Positions 25,566 to 36,986 of a DNA stretch of 64,000 nucleotides are shown here, one piece after another. The position numbers and the translations under genes were made by a program. The number at the start of each line of letters is the position of its first letter. Position 1 is the first letter of the stretch. The notes under the pieces are model-generated. The model saw only the letters and a program-made list of their open reading frames with translations. It had not been told where the DNA came from and made no database searches. This stretch comes from Bryobacteraceae bacterium (GTDB lineage Bacteria > Acidobacteriota > Terriglobia > Bryobacterales > Bryobacteraceae), in NCBI GenBank assembly GCA_947458745.1, contig CANGYQ010000009.1, positions 103,302 through 167,301 on the forward strand, read 5' to 3'.

Positions 25566-27695
25566 ATGCGGGGGTTTCTCCAGTTCGTGGTTCCGATTTG
25601 GGCGCTCACCTGCCTGCAGGTTCCGGCGATAGCGCAGAATGGCGTCTCCACCGTGCGCATCCAGAGCTCACCGGCGGGCGCGCCTTTCTGGGTGGACGGT
25701 GTCCGGTATGTGGACGCGGTCAACCTGCCCTGGGTGATTGGATCGCGGCACACCTTGGCGGCGGTCGGGCTCTCCTCACCCCCGCAGTTTCCGGTCGAGT
25801 ACGCCTTCATCAGCTGGGCGGAATCGAGTGGTTTGTGGTCGGCCCAATCTCCCACGGTGATGGTCACGGCCAGCCCTACGGTCACCCAGTACACCGTTTC
25901 GTATACGGCCTCCTACCGGGTCGAGATCGAGATTCCGGATATGGCGATCGGCCTAATCCGGTTAAACACGGCGGACCTGACTCAAGCGGTGCAGTACTTC
26001 GCGCAGGGCACCGAACTACTGCTGCAGGCCATCCCCCAGCCCGGGTGGTTGTTTGTGACTTGGGGGCCGGAGTCACTGCCCTTTGGCCTCAACCCGCAAC
26101 CCAGCCAGGTCCGCGCCAGGGTGGACGCGCCGATGACATTGCGTCCGTGGTTTGGCCGGGCGCGCGTGGTCTCCTTTGCCACAGTGCCCGCCGGGCTAAA
26201 CCTCTTTATCGATCGCACCCTGAGCACCACGCCGACCACTCGCGACTGGGCCTTTGGCGGCCAGTACCCATTGAGCGCGCCCAACGCCCAACAGGACCAG
26301 ACAGGCCAGTGGTGGGTGTTCGATTCCTGGAGTTCCGGTGGACCCCAGACGCAAACCTATACCGTCACCGAAGCGGGCAACTTTGGCGTGACGGGCCGGT
26401 TCAAGGCAGGCTTTCAAGCCATCTTTGAGACTTCACCCAACGGCTTGCGGCTGAATATCGATGGCCGCGAGAACTGGCCCAACTACTTGTTCACCTGGGC
26501 TGTGGACAGCGTCAAGACCGTCGCGGCGCCGCCCGAGCAGACGGACGCGGCCGGCCGGCGTTGGCGCTTTGCTCGCTGGGAGCATGGTGGCGACGCTACG
26601 CAGAGCATCACCGTCAAGGGCAATCTGCGTTGGAAGGCCGTCTATGAGCGGCAGCCGCGCCTGACGGTAGAAACAGTACCCGCCGGCTTGACGATGGAAG
26701 TGGATGGCAAGCCGTGCCGCACACCCTGCCAGATTGATCGCGATTCGGGCACCACGCTATGGGTGGCTGCACCGCCGGTGATCAACCTGACAGCGGATAG
26801 CCGCCTGGAACTGACGGGCGGTGGTGACCAGTCCGTGACGCTGTCCAGCGACCAGCGGGTGCGGTTCACCTATACCCGGTCCCACCGGCTTTCCACTTCC
26901 GTCACGCCAGCTGAGGCAGGGACGATTGAGGTATTACCCGCACTGGCCAGCGGCTTCCTTCCGGAAGCGGCAGTGGTAACGGTCCGCGCGGTGGCCGAAC
27001 CCGGCTACCGGCATGTCCGCTGGGAGGGTGACCATCCCGTGGTGATGGCCGCGCCCCGGGCCGTACGGGCCGTGTTTGAGAGAACACCCTGGATCGCCGG
27101 AGCGCGAAACGCGGCCGGTCCGCAGACGGCGGCACCGGGCGGGCAGATCGAGATCACCGGTCTCAACCTGGCACCGCGGGCGGAAGTGGCCACCACTCAC
27201 TCACCCGCACCCCAGACACTGGCCGGTGTGGTGGTGATGTGGCAGGACCGGATGCTGGCTCTCATCGCGGTCTCCCCGGAGCGGATCGTGGCCGTCCTGC
27301 CTTGGGACATGCCGGAAGGGGAGCATACCCTGCTGGTACGCCAGCCCCGGCAACCCAGCGTCACTGCCACGCTCCTGGTGGAGACCTATGCCCCGGGCCT
27401 GTTCGACACCGTCCGTTACTTTGGCCCCAGCGAGATGGTCTTAACCGCCACCGGCTTAGGCCCGTATGAAATTCCACCAATGGAAGGGTTTCCTCCCGTG
27501 ACCTACACGCAACCGGCCGCACGGCTGGAAGTGCTGGTAGACGGCATCCCGCTGCGTGGCATCCGGGCCACTGCGTCATTCACCTATGTCGGCCTGACGG
27601 ACATCCGCCTGCCGGTCTCCATTCCCATCGACGCCACCATCCAACTGCGCATCGGCGACCGCCTGAGCAACGCGGTGCGCCTGAAAAGGCCGTAG
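25566..27695 (+). CDS. Secreted PEGA-like repeat protein with TIGR03437-type C-terminus
   Basis: A 709-residue exported protein (signal peptide MRGFLQFVVPIWALTCLQVPAIAQ). At least four repeats carry the pattern 'PAG-x-FWVDG', as in VRIQSSPAGAPFWVDGV, ATVPAGLNLFIDR, ETSPNGLRLNIDGR and ETVPAGLTMEVDGKP. These resemble PEGA surface domains. Residues about 515-709 are the TIGR03437 domain (NAAGPQTAAPGGQIEITG, AVSPERIVAVLPWDMPEGEH, LTATGLGPYEIPP). Only one pair of close cysteines (CRTPC) is seen. It sits directly after an ECF sigma factor, suggesting co-regulated cell-surface material. Start codon ATG 25566 is set by the signal peptide. Confidence 0.82.
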   Translation: MRGFLQFVVPIWALTCLQVPAIAQNGVSTVRIQSSPAGAPFWVDGVRYVDAVNLPWVIGSRHTLAAVGLSSPPQFPVEYAFISWAESSGLWSAQSPTVMVTASPTVTQYTVSYTASYRVEIEIPDMAIGLIRLNTADLTQAVQYFAQGTELLLQAIPQPGWLFVTWGPESLPFGLNPQPSQVRARVDAPMTLRPWFGRARVVSFATVPAGLNLFIDRTLSTTPTTRDWAFGGQYPLSAPNAQQDQTGQWWVFDSWSSGGPQTQTYTVTEAGNFGVTGRFKAGFQAIFETSPNGLRLNIDGRENWPNYLFTWAVDSVKTVAAPPEQTDAAGRRWRFARWEHGGDATQSITVKGNLRWKAVYERQPRLTVETVPAGLTMEVDGKPCRTPCQIDRDSGTTLWVAAPPVINLTADSRLELTGGGDQSVTLSSDQRVRFTYTRSHRLSTSVTPAEAGTIEVLPALASGFLPEAAVVTVRAVAEPGYRHVRWEGDHPVVMAAPRAVRAVFERTPWIAGARNAAGPQTAAPGGQIEITGLNLAPRAEVATTHSPAPQTLAGVVVMWQDRMLALIAVSPERIVAVLPWDMPEGEHTLLVRQPRQPSVTATLLVETYAPGLFDTVRYFGPSEMVLTATGLGPYEIPPMEGFPPVTYTQPAARLEVLVDGIPLRGIRATASFTYVGLTDIRLPVSIPIDATIQLRIGDRLSNAVRLKRP

Positions 27696-27780
27696 ATGAT
27701 GCAGCCCCAGTTGAACACCACGGCCAATGCGGCTTGAAGCGGGCGCTTGCGGGGTGCAGGTTGGGCCTACAATCGTGACT

Positions 27781-28110
27781 ATGGCTGCGGTTCAGATTCC
27801 GCTTGAAGAGTACTTGTCCACCACGTACCATCCCGACTGCGACTATGTCGACGGCGAGTTGCTGGAGCGAAATGTGGGAGAGAAGAATCACGCGAGATTT
27901 CAGACACGTCTGATTCGCCTGTTGGGTGATCTGGAACAGCGGTTGGGCATTTGGGTGGTGGCGGAACTACGGCTCCAGGTCAGACCGGACCGCTTCCGGG
28001 TTCCCGACGTAATGGTGACCAGAAGTCGGTTCAGTCTTGAGCGGATGGCCATAGGTCCGGCGTCGAGTTGGTGCAGTAGGTCGACGGCTCCGCCGGGTCC
28101 GGCGGGCTGA
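27781..28110 (+). pseudogene. Truncated Uma2-family (DUF820) endonuclease
   Basis: The first 80 or so codons read like Uma2 proteins: MAAVQIPLEEYLSTTYHPDC, DYVDGELLERNVGEKNHAR and the PD-(D/E)xK-like stretch FRVPDVMVTRSRF. After SLERMAI the sequence turns into a short unrelated Pro/Gly-rich tail, and the usual second half (the ExLSP and WxxDP motifs) is missing in all frames nearby. It is therefore a 3'-truncated or internally deleted copy, probably non-functional. Uma2 genes are abundant and often decayed in such genomes. Confidence 0.7.
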
Positions 28111-28315
28111 TAATTTCTTGGAGCGTTCGGAGTAAACTCGTGCAAGTTTATCGTCCATTACGCGACTACTGAAAGGCTGCTCTTGTCCACAATCAGGAGT
28201 GCTCATCGATTACCTTCAACAGACCAAGCTTTGGGGATCGCTATCAAAAAATCGCCCGGCTAAGCTGGCGCTTGCCGGGCAGGTTATCCCACACAAACAG
28301 TCGATTCTGAAGGCT

Positions 28316-28348
28316 CCACCGGCCGGGTGGAGGGGGGCCGGCCGGTGG
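28316..28348 (-). terminator. Perfect 11-bp hairpin downstream of nrdJ
   Basis: CCACCGGCCGG and CCGGCCGGTGG form an 11-bp perfect inverted repeat with an 11-nt loop, 12 bp after the nrdJ stop on the minus strand. There is no T run, so it may act as an mRNA 3'-end stabiliser or a Rho-assisted terminator. A second weaker hairpin (GCCCGGC / GCCGGGC) lies just beyond, near 28254-28280. Confidence 0.6.
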
Positions 28349-28359
28349 GGTTACTTGGG

Positions 28360-31188
<2,829 letters not shown>

Positions 31189-31602
31189 GATGCTGAAAAC
31201 CTCTTATTATTTGCCTGAAAAGGCGCAAGGGGATCCCTAGACCCCGATCGCACCCGTTCGTAATCATGCCCCAATATGTAGTGGTACGTCAAGAACTATA
31301 TCTACATGCCGTACATCAGGTTACGATCAGGTGATTCCGGCCAAGGATTCAACATACGGGCGCGGCGCGGGGCGGGTCCGAATCGGCGGATCTCGTTTTT
31401 TTCGCGAATCCGGGACATGGTGAGACAAAGTGAGACATTTCACTGCCACCGTCACGGAATGAGTATGGGGTCCGGGCCGGGTGGTTGGGCCGGGTGGGAG
31501 TGGCAGGTGCTTGAAATTACAGAGGAAACGGTCGGATGTCGCCGCGTGACCCGGCTGGCCCGGCCACCGGTGTGAACGCCCCGGGGTCTCCGGGAGCGGG
31601 GA
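31189..31602. other. Intergenic region upstream of nrdJ
   Basis: These 414 bp separate nrdJ from the downstream end of the permease operon. Apart from the candidate NrdR promoter (31263-31292), I see a G-rich stretch with a direct repeat of GGGCCGGGTGG (about 31474-31500) and no convincing gene. I looked for a cobalamin riboswitch because the enzyme uses B12, but found no B12-box-like sequence. Confidence 0.5.
31263..31292 (-). promoter_or_regulatory. Candidate nrdJ promoter with embedded NrdR box
   Basis: Reading the minus strand, TTGACG (31292-31287) and CATGAT (31268-31263) are separated by 18 bp and could be -35 and -10 elements. The spacer contains CCACTACATATTGGGG (31284-31269), which matches the NrdR-box consensus acaCwATATaTwGtgt at 12 of 16 positions. 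A weaker partner (9/16) lies at 31308-31293. NrdR represses RNR genes from paired boxes in this position. The promoter is about 70 bp before the nrdJ start. Confidence 0.45.
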
Positions 31603-32844
31603 CTATTCGTAGCGCAGGGCCACGACGGGGTCGAGCCGGGCGGCCTTGTTGGCGGGCCAGATGCCGAAGAAGAGGCCGACACCCACGGAGACCAGCACAC
31701 CGGCGGCAGCCGCCCACAGGGGCACGGAGACCGGCAAATTGGGGAACGCCAGACCGGCCCCGGCGGAGATCAACCAGCCGAAGCCCATGCCCAGCAGACC
31801 GCCAATGAAGGTGAGTACGACGGCTTCCGTGAGGAACTGCGTGACGATGTCAGAGCGTTTGGCACCGAGCGCTTTGCGGATGCCGATTTCGCGCGTGCGT
31901 TCGGTGACGGAGACGAGCATGATGTTCATGACACCAATACCGCCCACCAGCAGGCCGATGGAGCTGAGGACCACCATGACGAGTGCCGTCATGGCGGTGA
32001 CGCTGCGGAAATTCTCGATCATCTGTTCGGCGGTGGAGATGAAGAAGGTGTCGGGCTTGTCGTGGCCGACGCGGCGGGCTTGGCGCAAGGAAGTCCGGAC
32101 TTGATCCTCGGCTTGCGAGATGCGGCCGGGTTTGGCCATGGCGACGATCAGATGCTCCTCCGCCGCCGGGGACATTTTGCGCATGGTCCAGTAGGGGATG
32201 ACGACGCGGCTATCCTGTCCGCCCAGGGCGGATTCCGCCCCGCGCTTCAGCACGCCGATCACCTCATATTTGTGACCATCGATATCGATCCATTTGCCGA
32301 GCGGGTCGGCGGTGGAGAAGAGGGCCTTGAAGACATCCTCACTGATGACGGCCACGGGCAGATGCCGGATGTTCTCGGCATCAGTGAAGAAGCGGCCCAT
32401 CAATAGTTCGGCTTGGCCGGAATCGCCGTAGCCGTCGTCGGTGCCGGTGAAGTCGAGATTGTAGAACTCATTGGAACCGTACTTGGCTTTGGGGATGGTC
32501 CGCCAGGCACCAAACAGAACGGGACTGACGCGCTTACATTCACTGCAAGCCTCAGCGACGGCGCGGAACTGCTCATAGGAGATGGGGCGACGCATGCGCT
32601 CCTCGGGTGTCCTATTGCCAAAGACGACCCCGATGCGGAACTTGAAAACCAGCAGCGTGTTGGTGCCGAACGACTGCAGGACGCCCGAGACAGCACCATC
32701 AAAGCCCGTCAGGATAGACCCGACACCGATGATGGTGCCGGTGCCGATGATGACGCCCAGGACGGTGAGGAAAGCGCGCAGCTTGTAGGCACGCAGCGTG
32801 TCAAACGCGAGGCGGACGGAGGCGAGGCTGCTGGAGTTGGTCAT
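31603..32844 (-). CDS. MacB/FtsX-type ABC transporter permease
   Basis: A 413-residue permease with the MacB layout. An N-terminal helix (RAYKLRAFLTVLGVIIGTGTIIGVGS) is followed by a large periplasmic domain (about 50-280) and three C-terminal helices. The conserved VMNIMLVSVTERTREIGIRKALGAKRSDI loop lies between them. ATG 32844 is chosen over 32883 because it avoids overlap with the preceding gene and family homology begins about there. No ATPase gene is adjacent. Confidence 0.87.
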   Translation of the reverse strand: MTNSSSLASVRLAFDTLRAYKLRAFLTVLGVIIGTGTIIGVGSILTGFDGAVSGVLQSFGTNTLLVFKFRIGVVFGNRTPEERMRRPISYEQFRAVAEACSECKRVSPVLFGAWRTIPKAKYGSNEFYNLDFTGTDDGYGDSGQAELLMGRFFTDAENIRHLPVAVISEDVFKALFSTADPLGKWIDIDGHKYEVIGVLKRGAESALGGQDSRVVIPYWTMRKMSPAAEEHLIVAMAKPGRISQAEDQVRTSLRQARRVGHDKPDTFFISTAEQMIENFRSVTAMTALVMVVLSSIGLLVGGIGVMNIMLVSVTERTREIGIRKALGAKRSDIVTQFLTEAVVLTFIGGLLGMGFGWLISAGAGLAFPNLPVSVPLWAAAAGVLVSVGVGLFFGIWPANKAARLDPVVALRYE

Positions 32845-32857
32845 GGAAAATGAAGGG

Positions 32858-34099
32858 CTACTTGTCGACGCGGAGGGCTTCAATGGGGTCCAGTTTGGCG
32901 GCTTGGCGGGCCGGGTAGATGCCGAAGAAAAGACCGACGGCGGAAGAGAGGGTCACCGAGATCACGACGGAGGAGATGGGCATCGCCATGGGCACGGGTG
33001 TAGAGGAACTGACGATGACCGCGATCAGCCAGGCGATCGCGACGCCGACGAGGCCGCCGGTGCCGGACAAAACCGAGGACTCAATCAGGAACTGCCACAG
33101 AATGTCAGAGCGCCGGGCCCCGACCGATTTACGGATACCAATTTCATGCGTGCGTTCGGTGACTACGGCCAGCATGATGTTCATGATGACGACACCGCCG
33201 ACGATCATGAAGACACTGACGACGGCCAACGCCGTGGCAGCGATGGCGCCGGTCATCTGATCCCAGGCTTGGGATAGGGAATCGGAGGAGAGAATGGCGA
33301 AGGTGTCGTCCTGTTGGGGCCGCAGATGGCGGTGCGCCCGGATGAGCATGCGGACCTCGTCCTGGGCCTGGGCGAGATAGCTATGCTCAATGGCCGTGGC
33401 CATATAGCCGATGCCTTTCCGGGCACCATAGGACTTGAAGTAGGTCTCGATGGGGATCATCACGAAGTTGTCGCGCGACTGGCCGAAGACACTGCCCTGG
33501 GCTTTGGCCACGCCAACGATCTGATGCGGGCGGCCGCCGAGGGAGATGGACTTGCCGACGGCGTCGACGTTGGGGAAGAACCGGTCCTTGATGTCAGCCC
33601 CGATGAAAGCAACCAATAGATGGCGGGCGTTATCGGTTTCCGCGAAGAAGCGGCCCGAGACGATCTGGGTGTTGGTGATGGAGGCCATGTTGGGCGAAAC
33701 GCCCTGGAGGGCCACGCCATCCAGACGGTCGCCGGAGATGGTCACATCCGTGCGGCGGAAGGTCTGCATGCCGATCTCTTTGACCAACTTTGATTGCTGG
33801 CGGATGAAGGCGAACTCCTCACGGGTCAGTTCGGGGTTCTTGCGGAGATACTCGAGGTACTTTTTGGGGTCCCAATTGCCGACGAACGCCATGCGAAGGA
33901 CGCGGAAGCCATCGGCACCCATGTCGGAGACATTTTGGGCGATGTAGAGGTCCATGCCATGGATGATGGACATGACGGCAATCAAGGTGGTGGTGGCCAG
34001 GATGATGCCCAGCAGAGTCAAGAAACTGCGCAGCAGGGAGCCCCGGAGCGAACCCACGGCGACGGAAAAGGCTTCACGGATATTGGAATTACCGGTCAC
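32858..34099 (-). CDS. MacB/FtsX-type ABC transporter permease (second copy)
   Basis: A 413-residue paralogue of the neighbouring permease, with the same four-helix plan and the loop VVIMNIMLAVVTERTHEIGIRKSVGARRSDI. The periplasmic MacB_PCD-like domain has SGRFFAETDNARHLLVAFIG. The pair is separated by 13 bp and probably forms a heterodimeric complex that exports or releases a substrate from the inner membrane, as Lol- or MacB-type systems do. The ATPase must be encoded elsewhere. Confidence 0.87.
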   Translation of the reverse strand: MTGNSNIREAFSVAVGSLRGSLLRSFLTLLGIILATTTLIAVMSIIHGMDLYIAQNVSDMGADGFRVLRMAFVGNWDPKKYLEYLRKNPELTREEFAFIRQQSKLVKEIGMQTFRRTDVTISGDRLDGVALQGVSPNMASITNTQIVSGRFFAETDNARHLLVAFIGADIKDRFFPNVDAVGKSISLGGRPHQIVGVAKAQGSVFGQSRDNFVMIPIETYFKSYGARKGIGYMATAIEHSYLAQAQDEVRMLIRAHRHLRPQQDDTFAILSSDSLSQAWDQMTGAIAATALAVVSVFMIVGGVVIMNIMLAVVTERTHEIGIRKSVGARRSDILWQFLIESSVLSGTGGLVGVAIAWLIAVIVSSSTPVPMAMPISSVVISVTLSSAVGLFFGIYPARQAAKLDPIEALRVDK

Positions 34100-34223
34100 T
34101 GTTCAAGCCAGACGATAAACGGCTCACGTTTGTTCCCTTAGGGTGACGGCCGGGCCCGGAATGCTGGGGCGAGTTACCGCCAAGATGGGGTATTCAGCTC
34201 GACCGTTGGAGAACCGTTTGTTG

Positions 34224-35198
34224 TTACCGGCCCGTGGAGGCGGGGGCCTGCTGCTGCAACCAGCCGGTAACAAGTTCGTCCACCCAGAAGCGTGGCTTGG
34301 TGCGCGAGACAAAGCCGACGTGGCCTCCGTGGCGGGTGGTGACCAGTTGCAGATGCGGGTTGGTCTGGAAGGCGGGATGCCCGTAGACACGAAACGGGAT
34401 GAGGGGGTCGTCCTCGGCCTGGACCACCAGGGTGGGCGTCGCGATGGGAGCCAGGAAGTTCTGGGCCGACTGGGTGCGGTAGTAGTTTTCCGCCGAGCCG
34501 AAGCCAAAGTGCTGGGCGGTGACGCGGTCGTCAAAGGCGATCACCGATTCGACTCCCTGGAGCGCATCGGGCGAGTACCGGTCCGGGTGTTGGGCACAGC
34601 GGCGGAGGTACCGGGCTTTGAGGCGGCCGACGAAGCGGCGCTCATAGATGCGATTCTCCCAGCGCATCATCTGGCGGCAGCAGGCGTCGAGATCGATGGG
34701 CGTGGAGATGGCGACGGTTCCCGCCAGGAGCGATGCGTCCGCGCCGAGTTCGCCCGTGAGCTTGAGCACAACATTGCCTCCCAGCGAAAAGCCGGCTAAG
34801 TAGACGGGTCCTCGGCCTTGCTGGGCGTACTGACGGATGATGGCGGCCAGATCGGAGGTGAGGCCGGCGTGATAGAGCGTGGGGCAGTGGTGCTCCGTGC
34901 CCCCACAGGTTCGCATGTTGAGGCGCAAGGTGCGGAATCCGGCTTCCAAGGCAGCCTGAGCCATGGAGACCATGTAACCGGAGTCATGCGAGCCTTCGAG
35001 ACCGTGCAGCAGGATGAAATCACCCTGGGGTGCGGGGATCAGAGGGGACTGCTCAATCCCGAGCACTCGGATGCCGGGCTCCGTTTCAAAAAGACGTGGG
35101 GTTTCTGGAAAGGGGCGATGGGAAAAGTCGCGAGGCCAGAAGTTTCCGGCGATGGTGGCAAGATGGCGGTTGCGGAAGAACGGCTGGAAGGTGCGCAC
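34224..35198 (-). CDS. YheT-family alpha/beta hydrolase
   Basis: A 324-residue alpha/beta hydrolase. The start FQPFFRNRHLATIAGNFWPR is diagnostic for the YheT/ABHD1-3 group. The oxyanion region LLHGLEGSHDSGYM, nucleophile GFSLGGNVVLKL, acid in QAEDDPLIPF and histidine in HGGHVGFV make up the triad. Substrates in the family are lipid-like esters. It lies between the permease pair and the GAF-ANTAR gene on the same strand, 124 bp upstream of the permeases. Confidence 0.9.
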   Translation of the reverse strand: MRTFQPFFRNRHLATIAGNFWPRDFSHRPFPETPRLFETEPGIRVLGIEQSPLIPAPQGDFILLHGLEGSHDSGYMVSMAQAALEAGFRTLRLNMRTCGGTEHHCPTLYHAGLTSDLAAIIRQYAQQGRGPVYLAGFSLGGNVVLKLTGELGADASLLAGTVAISTPIDLDACCRQMMRWENRIYERRFVGRLKARYLRRCAQHPDRYSPDALQGVESVIAFDDRVTAQHFGFGSAENYYRTQSAQNFLAPIATPTLVVQAEDDPLIPFRVYGHPAFQTNPHLQLVTTRHGGHVGFVSRTKPRFWVDELVTGWLQQQAPASTGR

Positions 35199-35289
35199 GG
35201 AAATCGGTGGAGCGACAGCTTCCAGACAAGGCTCAAGTTGGAAGGCTGCCGCTCTAGCAGCAGTATAGCGTCTGCGGCGGCGCGTCTGC

Positions 35290-36048
35290 CTACTCTTCCG
35301 GCGAAGAAGACGTGCGGCTGAGGTCTTCGGCCAGGATGATGGCCTCGGCGAGATCCTTCATGGGCCGGCGGAGGCGGCGGCTCTCGTTGCGGAGACGGAG
35401 GTAAGCCTCTTCTTCGGTGAGTTGGTAGCGGTGCTGAAGGATACCCTTGGCGCGTTCCACCAATTTACGGGTTTCCAGCTGCCGCTTCATCTCCTGGGTT
35501 TCTTCAAGCAGGCGGGCATTGTGTTGAGCCAGGAAGGCCTTGGAGATGGCTCCGCCCATCTGCTCCCCGATGAAGGTCACCAGAGCAATCTCTTCCGGAC
35601 GGTGAGCGTGCGGCTTGCGGTGGTGGACGTTGACGACGCCGATGACATCGCCACCGGTCAACAGCGGCACCGACAGGAAGGCCTCGTAGGTGTCTTCCAC
35701 CAGCGCCTGGAAGCGCTTGAAACGACGATCGGAAGAAGCATTCTCGGCCAGTGCGACGACTGACTTGTGTTCGGCCACCCAGCCGGTGACGCCTTCGCCT
35801 ACTCGCATACGGAGCATGCTGAGGTCTTCTTTATGGGGCACCTGAGAGGCACGCAGGACGATCTCGTCCGAGTCTTTTTCGATCAGGTAGATGAGGCAGG
35901 CATCGCACTCGGTGACTTGCACAGTGAGACCGACGATCTCGCCCAGCATCTCGTCGATAGAGAGCTCTGAACTGACAATGCTAGAGATCCGATGCAGAAG
36001 GGCGACTTGAGAAGGAGGGGTATCAGACGAAATGCCAAGTGGAGCCAT
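35290..36048 (-). CDS. GAF-ANTAR domain antiterminator-type regulator
   Basis: The 252 residues have an N-terminal GAF domain (about 15-165, CDACLIYLIEKDSDEIVLRA, GVTGWVAEHKSVVALAENA, SVPLLTGGDVIGVVNVHH), a connecting coiled helix and a C-terminal ANTAR domain (LVERAKGILQHRYQLTEEEA, YLRLRNESRRLRRP). ANTAR domains bind paired hairpins in nascent RNA and prevent termination. The signal sensed by the GAF domain is unknown. A TTGACC/TAGCTT pair just upstream may be its promoter, giving an almost leaderless mRNA. Confidence 0.92.
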   Translation of the reverse strand: MAPLGISSDTPPSQVALLHRISSIVSSELSIDEMLGEIVGLTVQVTECDACLIYLIEKDSDEIVLRASQVPHKEDLSMLRMRVGEGVTGWVAEHKSVVALAENASSDRRFKRFQALVEDTYEAFLSVPLLTGGDVIGVVNVHHRKPHAHRPEEIALVTFIGEQMGGAISKAFLAQHNARLLEETQEMKRQLETRKLVERAKGILQHRYQLTEEEAYLRLRNESRRLRRPMKDLAEAIILAEDLSRTSSSPEE

Positions 36049-36419
36049 GTTTAAAGCTAACGGCTGTAAGCCGATAGGTCAATTGAAACTTTTTATCTGG
36101 ATCATTGCACATTATTCGGCCTCAAGAAACGCGCACGTCTCATTATGTGCTTTTTCTTTTTATACTTGGAAGCCTCTCGCGAAAGGTGGGCCGTCCGGCA
36201 AGTGTGTCATTTCTGCAAAATGTGTTTCCGCCATAGCGTCATATTGGAATCTTTTCAACCAAGCGGAAATAGGTTTATTCATGGCGTCTTATGCTCCACT
36301 GCGTGAGGTACCCAGGCTGCCGCTGGGCGGAGCGCGGCACCAGGCGAGAAGCGGGGCAAAAGCCATCGGCGGCACAGGTTGCCCTGGCCGCCGACGATTA
36401 CCATAGTATTGGGATTCTG
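36049..36419. other. Intergenic region with candidate promoter for the GAF-ANTAR gene
   Basis: These 371 bp are less GC-rich than the flanks and carry no convincing gene on either strand. On the minus strand TTGACC (36082-36077) and TAGCTT (36060-36055) lie 16 bp apart, right before the GAF-ANTAR start. The -10 match is poor. The remainder holds T-rich stretches around 36145-36165 and nothing else I can interpret. Confidence 0.4.
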
Positions 36420-36944
36420 CTAATGCTTCAACCGGCTACAGGCCGTGACGGCACCCGTGACATCGATGGCCGCAGCCGCCTCATCAATGTGCTGCACCTT
36501 GCCATCGGCATCGACGACGAACGTAAAGCGGGCCGACATGCCGTTGGGCAGCATGATCCCGTAGGCCTTTACGGTTTCTCGAGTGCTGAAATCGGACAAC
36601 ATGGGGAATGTGGCATTGATATGCTCCTTGGCCCAATGGCCCAAACTGGGGAGCGAGTCTGTTGAGATGCCAAATACTGCCGCGCCAGCTTCCTGAAATT
36701 TGGCGATACCAGCCTGGTACGCCGTCATTTCCTTCGTTCAACCACCGGTAAAGGCGGCCGGGAAGAATGCCAGGACCACGGTTTTGCCGCGGTAGGCGCT
36801 CAGCTTGTGCTTCTTGCCATCGGTGCCCGATAGTTCAAAATCGGGAGCCATGTCGCCAATTTTGACGCTCGGCTTGACGGCGGGTGCTTGAGCCATCGCC
36901 ATCGCGGCCGTAGCGGCAGTGGCGAGGATAATACGTCGAGTCAT
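36420..36944 (-). CDS. Secreted peroxiredoxin with selenocysteine encoded by in-frame UGA
   Basis: Read through TGA at 36740-36738, the 174 residues form one thioredoxin-fold AhpC/TSA peroxiredoxin. A signal peptide ([20 protein letters not shown]) is followed by [38 protein letters not shown] (U69), [17 protein letters not shown] and [15 protein letters not shown] with the active-site arginine. U69 sits exactly at the peroxidatic position of the PxxxTxxC motif, where homologues carry Cys. Both halves are in the same frame and uninterrupted. The only later cysteine is near the C-terminus (VTACSRLKH) and may resolve the selenenic acid. Alternative: a nonsense mutation in a decaying gene. Sec synthesis genes are not in the window. 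Confidence 0.82.
36702..36723 (-). promoter_or_regulatory. Candidate bacterial SECIS hairpin
   Basis: Fourteen nt after the UGA the mRNA can fold into GGCG/CGCC (4 bp), one unpaired U on the 3' side, then UACC/GGUA (4 bp) closed by the loop AGGCU. The loop starts about 22 nt from the UGA and has a G in its first two positions. Those are features described for bacterial SECIS elements bound by SelB. Confidence 0.65.
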
Positions 36945-36986
36945 AAACCCTCCTCGAATCAAAGACTAGCACGACCGGCGCGCCCT

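Noticed and set aside
31306..31575. 89-codon plus-strand frame in the nrdJ upstream region
   Set aside because: No homology, ribosome-binding site or codon bias; it overlaps the candidate promoter elements.
31189..31602. Cobalamin riboswitch before nrdJ
   Set aside because: Expected from the cofactor, but no B12-box-like sequence was found on the sense strand.
36032..36406. 124-codon plus-strand frame between the GAF-ANTAR and peroxiredoxin genes
   Set aside because: Composition is unlike a protein and it crosses the start of the GAF-ANTAR gene; the area is better read as non-coding.
36420..36962. Two separate genes in place of the peroxiredoxin
   Set aside because: The halves are in the same frame, complement each other as one thioredoxin fold, and the second half alone lacks a start region and active site.
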